A DNA stretch of 13,129 nucleotides, taken from NCBI GenBank assembly GCA_945901125.1, contig CAMDKD010000057.1:1-13129 (forward strand). The letters run 5' to 3'. Positions 7,599-13,129 of this stretch are shown one piece after another (position 1 is the first letter of the stretch; each line of letters starts with the position of its first letter). The stretch comes from Bordetella parapertussis (GTDB lineage Bacteria; Pseudomonadota; Gammaproteobacteria; Burkholderiales; Burkholderiaceae_C). The translations under genes and the position numbers were made by a program. The notes below the pieces were generated by a model, which did no database searches, had not been told where the DNA came from, and was given only the letters and a program-made list of their open reading frames with translations.

Positions 7599-8588
7599 TT
7601 ATTTGGCGATGCCCGCTGCTTTCATGGTGGCACCGAGTTCGGTATTGGAGCGGGCCATGAATGCGGCAAAGTCGTCGGGCGGCGCATACAACACGCCGAA
7701 GCCACGGCTTCCCATGAAGTCGCTGTACTCTTTGCCAGTAGCAATTTTTTTCAAAGCTGCGGCCAGTTTGTCGCGCACAGCCAGGGGCAGACCCTTGGGT
7801 GCCACCACACCGCGCCAGGCGACCAATGTCCAGTTGCTTCCGGTGGCGGTTTTCAACGTGGGCACATTCGGGTACAAGGCCGAGGGCTTGTCACTCATCA
7901 AAGCCAGACTGCGCACCTTGCCCGCGTCTATCAATGAGCGGCCCTCGGGCAGTGACACCGGCACGATGTCTACACCGCCGGCCACCAGGTCTTGTAAGCC
8001 GGGAGCAGCGCCGTTGCTCGGCACCCATGGCACGGCAGAAGGTTCTATCTTGTGGTCACGCAACATGCCGGCAATGGCCAGGTGCCAGATACCGCCCTGC
8101 CCGGTACCGGTGGCTTTTAACTTGCCGGGGTTGGCTTTGATGGCCGCCAGCAAATCGTTCATGTTTTTGTAGGGAGAGTCAGCGCGCACGATGACTGCTG
8201 CCGGATCGGCGTTCATCAGTGCAATCGGTGTGTAAGCCGCATGGGTCAACTCAGTCAATCCCTGCCAATGCATCATGCCGATTTCGACCGTGATCAAACC
8301 CAGGGTGTAACCGTCAGGCGCAGCTGCAGCCATGGCTGAATGACCGACCACGCCGGAGCCGCCGGTGCGGTTGATGACGGTGACCGGTTGACCGAGCTCT
8401 TTTTCAAGCAGGCTGCCGATGATGCGGGCAATCGCGTCGGTGCCGCCACCGGCCCCCCATGGCACCACCAGCGTGACCGGCCGCACCGGGTAAGTTTGTG
8501 CCGTGGCCAGCCAGGGGATGAAACCTGCCATGGCACACATGATGGACAACAGGGGAGCAGCCAGGGTTTGGCGACGGGTGAAGAACAT
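7599..8588 (-). CDS. tctC: TTT-family periplasmic solute-binding protein (TctC/Bug)
   Basis: This 329-aa protein has an N-terminal signal (RRQTLAAPLL, hydrophobic to about residue 30, cleavage probably ATA before QTYP). The paired arginines are common in this family and do not by themselves prove Tat export. The Bug-fold ligand motifs follow: VVPWGAGGGTDAIAR (41-55), AAAAPDGYTLGL (86-97), GTGQGGIWHLA around 161-171 and VPTLKTATG. It would capture a carboxylated ligand in the periplasm and deliver it to TctA-TctB, which are encoded immediately downstream. Few Bug proteins have known ligands, so the substrate is not assigned. No strong ribosome binding site precedes the ATG at 8588. It is 128 bp downstream of the P450 on the same strand, so it may be cotranscribed with it or have its own promoter. 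Confidence 0.93.
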   Translation of the reverse strand: MFFTRRQTLAAPLLSIMCAMAGFIPWLATAQTYPVRPVTLVVPWGAGGGTDAIARIIGSLLEKELGQPVTVINRTGGSGVVGHSAMAAAAPDGYTLGLITVEIGMMHWQGLTELTHAAYTPIALMNADPAAVIVRADSPYKNMNDLLAAIKANPGKLKATGTGQGGIWHLAIAGMLRDHKIEPSAVPWVPSNGAAPGLQDLVAGGVDIVPVSLPEGRSLIDAGKVRSLALMSDKPSALYPNVPTLKTATGSNWTLVAWRGVVAPKGLPLAVRDKLAAALKKIATGKEYSDFMGSRGFGVLYAPPDDFAAFMARSNTELGATMKAAGIAK

Positions 8589-8716
8589 ATGTTGTTTAGC
8601 TTTTATGAAACCCTAAAAGACAAATGTAGGTGCCGGTTTATCGAATGAAACTAGGGAAAACCTTAGCAGCCTGATTCGCTGGTGTGCAGTCAAGGCTTGC
8701 TTTGTTTACCGTAGTT
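8589..8716 (-). other. 128-bp gap between the P450 and tctC genes
   Basis: In the minus-strand direction of transcription this gap contains TTGACT (8690-8685) as a possible -35, but no good -10 at the right distance, and a near-palindrome CTAAGG-TTTT-CCCTAG (8667-8652 or so). There is no T run suggesting a rho-independent terminator. It could be read through from the P450 gene or carry a weak promoter for tctCBA. Confidence 0.3.
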
Positions 8717-11050
8717 TTAAAGCTCCAGCACCAGTCGCCCGTCCATCGCACGCGAGCAGCAAACCATCATTTTTGAATGCAGCGCGCGCTCGGCCGCCGT
8801 CAACACCAGATCGCGGTGGTCTACCGTGCCGGCCAGCACCCGCACCTCGCAAGAGCCGCACAAACCTTCGCCGCAATCGCTTTGCACGTCGATATTGGCG
8901 GCGCGCAAAGTCTCCATCACTGTGCGGTCAGCCGCCACCGTGAGCAGCAGTCCGGAGTCTTTGAGTTCAATTTCAAAAGCCTGCTCTTTGGCAGGATCGA
9001 GTACGGCGGCTTTGGCCTGAAAGTATTCGAGCTTGAGCGTCACGCCTTGCACGCCATCGCACGCGGATTCAATCGCTTGTAACAAGGCTTGAGGGCCGCA
9101 AGCATAGACCTGCGTACCTGCCGCACACGCAGCCAGCAAAGCCGCATAGTCGGCGCGCTTGCCCTCACTGCTAAGGTGCAACTGCAAACGATGGCCGTGC
9201 AAAGCTTGCAGTTCGTCCACAAATGCCATGTGTTCACGCGAGCGTGCGCTGTAATGGAACACGTAATCCATGCCGATTTGCAAAGCCTGGCGCGCCATGG
9301 CCAGCACCGGCGTCACGCCTATACCGCCAGCCACGAACACCGCGCGCTTTGCGGTTTCATCGAAACGGAAATGGTTGCGCGGGCCACGCATATGCAACAG
9401 GTCACCCGCCGCGAGCGTGTCGTGTAACCAGGCTGAGCCGCCGCGACTCTGCGGGTCTTTCAACACCGCAATCTGCAAACGCATGCGGTCTGCCGGATCG
9501 CCGCACAGCGAATACTGGCGAGACAAACCCGTGTCACCGCAATCCAGATCGATGTGCGAACCCGGTGTCCAAGGCGCAAATGCTTTCCCGTCTGCGGCGC
9601 TCAATGTCAGGCCAACAATATCGCGCGCCAGCGTTTGAATGTGCTCTACACGCACGGCGCGGCTCAGGCTTTGGCGCGTCGATTCGCCGATGCGAACCGC
9701 ATGCCTGTGTTGCAGCACACCAGGGTCATGTCGCTCGGGATTGGCGGCGGGATCCCATTCGACCAGCAGGTGTTCCGGCCCGCGAAACGACATATTGGAC
9801 AAATAGCTAAAGGTTTGCGGTTGCAACTTCAGATGCGGCAGGCGTTGCGACAACTCCTGCAAAAACACTTGCAACTCCATGCGCGCCAGGTTTTTGCCCA
9901 TGCACTGGTGTGCGCCGTAACCAAAAGACAAATGGTCTGCGGCGTTGTCACGGTGAATATCCAGCAAGTCTGCGTCAGGGAAATGCTGTTCATCATGGTT
10001 GGCCGAAGTCATCAGCATCAGAAATTTCGTGCCTGTCGGTAATTCAAAACCGCCGACTTTCACCGGGTTCAATGCAATACGCCGCCACGAAATGATGGAG
10101 CCTGAAAAACGCAAACACTCTTCCACCGCGTTCGGAATCAGCGACGGGTCAGCGGCTATGTCCTGCCACGCATGCGGGTGTTGCAACAGCAGTTTCAAGG
10201 CATTGGCGGTGGCGTTGGCTGTGGTCTCGTGCGCGGCCACAATGCCGGCCATCATCATGGAGTGCAAATACGAATCGGTGACCACGTCCGGGTGATCGGC
10301 TTGCATGCGTATGCCGAACTTCATCCAACCCGGGCCGCTGGGGTCGCGCCGCATCTTCTCCAGAATGCGACCGGCCAGTTGCCAGAAATTGCCGACCGCG
10401 TGCGCCACTTTCAATTGCTCGTGTTCGTCCGGGCGGCCCCAGGTATTGACCGTGTGGGCGATCGAATACTGGCGCAACATGGGCATGTCTTCTTCGTCCA
10501 CACCCAGAAAATGCAAGGCAATGGTCAGCGTCACCTCCCACAGCATGTGCTCGACCAGATCTGCTTTGCCGTCATTGATGAACCGGTCCACATACTCGCG
10601 GGCGAGTTGCCTGACCATGGGCTCGTGCTGCTTCAATGCCTGCGGCGTGAAAGGTTCGAGCAGCAAACGGCGTCTGGCCATGTGCGCCGGTTCGTCCTCG
10701 TTCACTAAGGTTCTGCCCATGGCGTAGTTGTAGGAAGCCAGCACTTCAAGCACGGCTTGGCCGGGCGGCGTGATTTTTTCCAGCGCATTGGCCGGACTGA
10801 AATTGGCGTGGTCACGGAAGATGGCTTTGATGTCGTCGTAACGCGTCACCACCCAATAGCCGAGTTGCGGGCTGAAGAACACCGGCTCTTGTTCGCGTGC
10901 CCAGCGCACATACTCGGGCGGGTCTTGCAAATAAGCTTGTTCAAACGGATTAAAGTCGGCGGCATGGGCGCTCACAGGACAGCCTTCGGCTGCCACGGCG
11001 CCGGATAAGGCCCGGTGGTCAACCGGACAAGCGCTTGATTCAGCAGCCAT
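8717..11050 (-). CDS. Self-sufficient cytochrome P450 fused to FMN/2Fe-2S reductase (CYP116B/P450-PFOR type)
   Basis: This is a single-chain monooxygenase of about 777 aa, near the usual length for P450 RhF-type fusions (about 770). Numbering from the upstream ATG at 11065, the heme domain (about 40-440) has the I-helix AHETT (278-282), ExxR (E316-R319) and heme-ligand loop FGYGAHQCMG with C388. The reductase follows: RQYSL (516-520) for FMN, GGIGVTPVL (580-588) and YACGP (654-658) for NAD(P)H. A C-terminal ferredoxin has C731, C736, C739 and C769 (C-x4-C-x2-C-x29-C). Electrons pass from NAD(P)H through FMN and 2Fe-2S to heme, so no partner is needed. The start at 11050 was chosen because AAAGGCGAG lies just upstream; the ATG at 11065, five codons earlier, has none. 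Substrates of this class include aromatics, alkanes and thioethers; the one here is unknown. It heads the minus-strand run that continues with tctCBA. Confidence 0.94.
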   Translation of the reverse strand: MAAESSACPVDHRALSGAVAAEGCPVSAHAADFNPFEQAYLQDPPEYVRWAREQEPVFFSPQLGYWVVTRYDDIKAIFRDHANFSPANALEKITPPGQAVLEVLASYNYAMGRTLVNEDEPAHMARRRLLLEPFTPQALKQHEPMVRQLAREYVDRFINDGKADLVEHMLWEVTLTIALHFLGVDEEDMPMLRQYSIAHTVNTWGRPDEHEQLKVAHAVGNFWQLAGRILEKMRRDPSGPGWMKFGIRMQADHPDVVTDSYLHSMMMAGIVAAHETTANATANALKLLLQHPHAWQDIAADPSLIPNAVEECLRFSGSIISWRRIALNPVKVGGFELPTGTKFLMLMTSANHDEQHFPDADLLDIHRDNAADHLSFGYGAHQCMGKNLARMELQVFLQELSQRLPHLKLQPQTFSYLSNMSFRGPEHLLVEWDPAANPERHDPGVLQHRHAVRIGESTRQSLSRAVRVEHIQTLARDIVGLTLSAADGKAFAPWTPGSHIDLDCGDTGLSRQYSLCGDPADRMRLQIAVLKDPQSRGGSAWLHDTLAAGDLLHMRGPRNHFRFDETAKRAVFVAGGIGVTPVLAMARQALQIGMDYVFHYSARSREHMAFVDELQALHGHRLQLHLSSEGKRADYAALLAACAAGTQVYACGPQALLQAIESACDGVQGVTLKLEYFQAKAAVLDPAKEQAFEIELKDSGLLLTVAADRTVMETLRAANIDVQSDCGEGLCGSCEVRVLAGTVDHRDLVLTAAERALHSKMMVCCSRAMDGRLVLEL

Positions 11051-11065
11051 GAACTCGCCTTTCAT

Positions 11066-11153
11066 TGGGATGCTGCAAGTTTATTACGCCCTAAAATGAT
11101 TCTTCACCGGGCTCAGACATCAGCAGATTTCCCCCGCACCATAAGGAACACAC
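11066..11153. promoter_or_regulatory. Divergent intergenic region between P450 and orphan Bug gene
   Basis: These 88 bases separate the two divergent starts and should hold both promoters. On the minus strand TAATAA lies about 15-20 bases before the P450 start region, but without a recognisable -35. The plus-strand side has AAGGA about 8 bases before the Bug ATG as a ribosome binding site. I see no clear palindromic operator. Confidence 0.3.
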
Positions 11154-12128
11154 ATGTTTGAACGCCGTCAAGCCCTAGGTCTTTTGTCGCTGGCTGCCAT
11201 GGCCCCGTTTGCTTTGGCGCAAAACACCGCCTACCCGTCAAAAAACATACGCTGGTTAGTTCCCTACCCGGCCGGCGGCGGCTCGGATTTTCTGGCCCGC
11301 ACCCTGAGCCAGCAACTGTCCACGCAAATCAAACAATCCATCCTGGTCGACAACAAGCCCGGGGGCAACACCGCCATAGCAGCCTCTGAATTGGCGCGCT
11401 CCGCCCCTGACGGCTACACCATCATGTCGGCGGACAACGGCACGCTGGTGTTCAACACCGCTTTGTACGCCAAGCTGTCTTACAACCCCGACAAAGACTT
11501 AGCGCCGGTCACGCTGATGGGCAGATTTCCCATGGTGCTGGTGGTCGGTCCAGCCTCAGACGCCAAAGACGCCAAAGACCTCATCGCCAAGGCCAAAGCC
11601 AAACCCGGCAGCGTGAATTTCGGCTCGGCCGGGGCCGGCAGCCCGCACCACCTGGCCATGGAATTGCTGAAAGTGCAAGCCGGTTTGTTCATGGTGCACA
11701 TTCCTTATAAAGGCGCGGCACCCGCCTTGTCCGATCTGGCCGGTGGTCAGATTCCCGCCATGATGGTCGACCTGGCCGCAGGCAACGGCTTCATCAAAAG
11801 CGGCAAGATTCGCGCGCTGGCCGTGGCCAACCCGGTGCGCCTCCCGCAACTGCCCGATGTACCTACGTTTGCCGAACTGGGCATTAAAAATGTAGAAGCA
11901 TCGGCACAAGTCGGTATCGTCGCGCCTGCGGGTACGCCGCCCGAGGTGATCAACGCTTTGCACAAGCAAGTGGCCGAGGCCATCAACCAGCCCGCCATAC
12001 GGCAAAAGCTGATCGACTTCGGTATCGAACCGGTGGCGAATACGCCGCAGCAATATGCCGATCTGATACGCGCTGAAACAGCGGTCTGGCACAAGCTCAT
12101 CAAGCGGCAAGGGATTTCGCTGGATTGA
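11154..12128 (+). CDS. Bug-type tripartite tricarboxylate receptor-family periplasmic binding protein (orphan)
   Basis: This 324-aa protein has a short signal peptide (RRQALGLLSLAAMAPFALA, cleavage before QNTAYP) and the Bug ligand-loop motifs LVPYPAGGGSDFLARTL (about 35-51), ARSAPDGYTIMSAD and GSAGAGSPHHLAMELL (162-178 region), followed by IPYKGAAPALSDLAGGQI. It is a second Bug protein distinct in sequence from the one at 7599-8588. It has no permease beside it and so may share the TctAB pair in this window, act with a distant permease, or signal ligand presence as shown for BctC/BctDE-type systems. A good AAGGA ribosome binding site lies upstream. It is divergent from the P450, which hints at shared control. 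Confidence 0.92.
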   Translation: MFERRQALGLLSLAAMAPFALAQNTAYPSKNIRWLVPYPAGGGSDFLARTLSQQLSTQIKQSILVDNKPGGNTAIAASELARSAPDGYTIMSADNGTLVFNTALYAKLSYNPDKDLAPVTLMGRFPMVLVVGPASDAKDAKDLIAKAKAKPGSVNFGSAGAGSPHHLAMELLKVQAGLFMVHIPYKGAAPALSDLAGGQIPAMMVDLAAGNGFIKSGKIRALAVANPVRLPQLPDVPTFAELGIKNVEASAQVGIVAPAGTPPEVINALHKQVAEAINQPAIRQKLIDFGIEPVANTPQQYADLIRAETAVWHKLIKRQGISLD

Positions 12129-12296
12129 GTTGGTTGAACAGAAAAATTAGCTCGACACAAAATCTCCACTCAAACATATCAAGCCGAAGTTGACAACGCA
12201 TGATAGTTAGATGATCAGTATTCGTTCTAACTTATCAGACAACCAGTCATTTTTTTCATTGACCAAAAAACGTCGATGAGTCGAAGACCATTTGCG
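12129..12296. other. AT-rich non-coding spacer with imperfect hairpin
   Basis: No gene is seen here. An inverted repeat, AGTTAGA (12205-12211) with TCTAACT (12226-12232), extends outward to TGAT (12201-12204) and ATCA (12234-12237) with a small bulge. It lacks a following T run at the right place (a T7 run occurs at about 12250), so it is at best a weak candidate terminator for the Bug gene. Base composition drops clearly compared with the genes to the left. Confidence 0.35.
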
Positions 12297-12440
12297 TTAG
12301 CTAGCCTTGCGACGCTTGTTCGACTTTCGCACAGGCGCAAATTGAATTGGGTGAGACTGCCACTTCTTTGGGAATCTTCCACGCCACTTGGTCAAACTGT
12401 GGCGCACCATATGCACGATGCAGAGCTGCACTTTCTCCCC
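12297..12440 (-). mobile_element. Decayed fragment of an IS256-family (Mutator) transposase gene
   Basis: The minus-strand translation of 12431-12399 reads VQLCIVHMVRHSL, matching the highly conserved VQLCIVHxxRxSL block of IS256/Mutator transposases. The open stretch is only 47 codons and ends at TAA (12299-12297). After HSL it continues KWRGRFPKKWQSH, which resembles a later part of the family (KW..RFP...QSW), so an internal deletion is possible. A TAG at 12443-12441 interrupts the frame just upstream of the motif. It is therefore a non-functional scrap of about 5-10% of a transposase of about 400 aa. No terminal inverted repeats or target duplication were recognised. Confidence 0.55.
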
Positions 12441-12515
12441 CTAAGGCAATGAGCCACAACATTCTTGCCTGAAAAACGAAGAGTAGGTGTATTCCCTGAT
12501 CCGCTCAAATTACGA

Positions 12516-12544
12516 TTGACACTTATTGGTCAGACTAATATTAT
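12516..12544 (+). promoter_or_regulatory. Near-consensus sigma-70 promoter
   Basis: TTGACA (12516-12521) is followed after exactly 17 bases by TATTAT (12539-12544), so the -35 is perfect and the -10 matches 5 of 6. Transcription would begin near 12551, leaving a leader of about 86 bases before the ATG at 12637. It is by far the clearest promoter in the window and drives the truncated binding-protein gene and probably the DUF1007 gene after it. Confidence 0.65.
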
Positions 12545-12573
12545 AAATCTGTAAGACCAATAATTATATTGGT
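12523..12573. promoter_or_regulatory. Cluster of ATTGGT/ACCAAT inverted repeats, probable repressor operator
   Basis: TTATTGGTC (12523-12531) has a perfect 9-bp inverted partner, GACCAATAA (12555-12563). Within it, ATTGGTCAGACTAAT (12525-12539) is itself a near-palindrome of the ATTGGT-N3-ACCAAT type, lying exactly between the -35 and -10. A second, weaker copy is centred at 12554, about 22 bp or two helical turns on. ACCAATA (12556-12562) and TATTGGT (12567-12573) form a further perfect 7-bp inverted repeat. ATTGGT-N3-ACCAAT is known for FCD-subfamily GntR regulators such as PdhR and LldR. The position implies repression; the regulator is not encoded in the window. Confidence 0.5.
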
Positions 12574-12636
12574 ACGATAGGTTAAACGATCCATACAAGG
12601 ACTTCATTGTGGACAGCACTAAATGAGGAAACATTC

Positions 12637-12876
12637 ATGAGCGCCATCAAATTTTTTCTACCGGTGGTGGTTGCCTGCACAGCGCTTTTGCTGGTGACGG
12701 TGACTTCGGCGGCACCATTAAAGATGACAGTGATAGAGGCTCTCTCGGGGACTCAGGCATCAAGGGGTTTGTCATATCGCAACGCAACCCGTTACGCAAT
12801 CGATCGCCTCAAGTTTGCAGGCGGTTGGAACAGCGAGAAGATCGAATTTGTTGAATTCGATAAACAAGTTGGCTGA
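12637..12876 (+). pseudogene. Truncated branched-chain amino acid-type ABC transporter substrate-binding protein (79 aa)
   Basis: The ATG at 12637 has GAGGAAA (12625-12631) upstream. The protein has a signal peptide (about 1-25, ending VTSAA before PLKMT) followed by the N-terminal start of a type I periplasmic binding protein of the LivK family: VIEALSGTQASRGLSYRNA, YAIDRL, AGGWNSEKIEFVEFDKQ. Relatives are about 380-420 aa; this frame stops with TGA at 12874-12876, just where the family normally continues after a DNQGG motif. The only sequence beyond, before the next gene, is about 24 bases, so this is loss of the 3' part rather than one nonsense mutation. It cannot bind ligand. It may survive as a leader ORF carrying the promoter. 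A start at 12607 is also in frame but lacks a ribosome binding site. Confidence 0.75.
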
Positions 12877-12899
12877 TCAGCAAACTTTATTTGATTATT

Positions 12900-13129
12900 G
12901 TGAAAAAACTTAGCTTCATTGGATACCTCATCGCTCTTGGTTTGGGCACAGGCTCAGCCCATGCGCATCCGCATTTGCGACTGGCCTACCAAATTGAGCC
13001 TTTGCTGAGCAATGACACCATGAGCGGTTTTCACATCAGTTGGCAAATGGATGCGCAAAGCAGTATCCAGGTACGCGAAAACATAGATTTGAACCAAAAC
13101 GGGGTTCTTGACCCCGACGAATTGCAGGC
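12900..13129 (+). CDS. DUF1007-family periplasmic protein, 3' end outside window
   Basis: A frame opens at GTG 12900 (VKKLSFIGYLIALGLG) with a signal peptide ending AHA before HPHLRL, and stays open to the edge (76 codons). The HPH at the mature N-terminus, the SGFHISWQMD stretch and an EF-hand-like loop, DLNQNGVLDPDEL, near residue 61-75 match the start of DUF1007 proteins, often found beside nickel/cobalt exporters of the NicO/RcnA type or other metal transporters. Function is not established; a metal-related periplasmic role is the usual guess. There is no good Shine-Dalgarno before the GTG; a TTG at 12891 is also in frame. It begins 23 bp after the truncated binding-protein gene and probably depends on the promoter at 12516. 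Confidence 0.7.
   Translation, partial: MKKLSFIGYLIALGLGTGSAHAHPHLRLAYQIEPLLSNDTMSGFHISWQMDAQSSIQVRENIDLNQNGVLDPDELQ

Noticed and set aside
7603..8172. 189-codon plus-strand open frame opposite the tctC gene
   Set aside because: It is antisense to a well-conserved Bug protein and has no ribosome binding site or family resemblance.
12523..12573. CRISPR or short tandem repeat array
   Set aside because: The repeats are few, inverted and lie on a promoter, with no regular spacers.
12607..12636. Extended start for the truncated binding protein
   Set aside because: GAGGAAA lies directly upstream of the ATG at 12637 and the signal peptide begins there; the earlier codons have no ribosome binding site.

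Overview
The window looks like chromosomal DNA of a moderately GC-rich betaproteobacterium, most likely of the order Burkholderiales. The main evidence is two separate Bug-type periplasmic binding proteins (a family greatly expanded in that order), a complete tripartite tricarboxylate transporter (TTT), a CYP116B-type self-sufficient P450 and the general codon use. This is inferred from gene content; there is no rRNA or other species marker in the window.

Positions 1-3296 carry enzymes. A mandelate racemase/muconate lactonizing-type enolase-superfamily gene runs off the left edge on the minus strand. It is divergent from a plus-strand set of a membrane fatty acid desaturase/hydroxylase-like di-iron protein, a small protein with a dimeric alpha-beta barrel (EthD-like) look, and a PRISE-type (progesterone 5-beta-reductase/iridoid synthase-like) short-chain reductase. 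The last two overlap by ATGA. A 184-bp gap with notable inverted repeats leads to a TonB-dependent outer-membrane receptor (3481-5589) that resembles the YncD/PqqU group.

Positions 5599-12128 carry transport and oxidation. On the minus strand, in transcription order, lie a P450-reductase-ferredoxin fusion (8717-11050), a TctC/Bug binding protein, TctB and TctA. A second, orphan Bug gene (11154-12128) is divergent from the P450. Together the genes suggest uptake across the outer membrane (TonB receptor) and inner membrane (TTT), then oxidation (P450, di-iron enzyme), reduction (SDR) and further turnover (enolase-superfamily enzyme) of a hydrophobic organic acid or related compound. The substrate cannot be read from the sequence.

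Positions 12129-13129 are different: AT-rich, with a decayed scrap of an IS256-family (Mutator) transposase, a near-consensus sigma-70 promoter overlapped by ATTGGT-type inverted repeats resembling GntR/FCD-family operators, a truncated branched-chain-amino-acid-type ABC binding protein (79 aa), and the start of a DUF1007-family periplasmic protein that runs off the right edge. This looks like a rearrangement scar at the end of the catabolic block.
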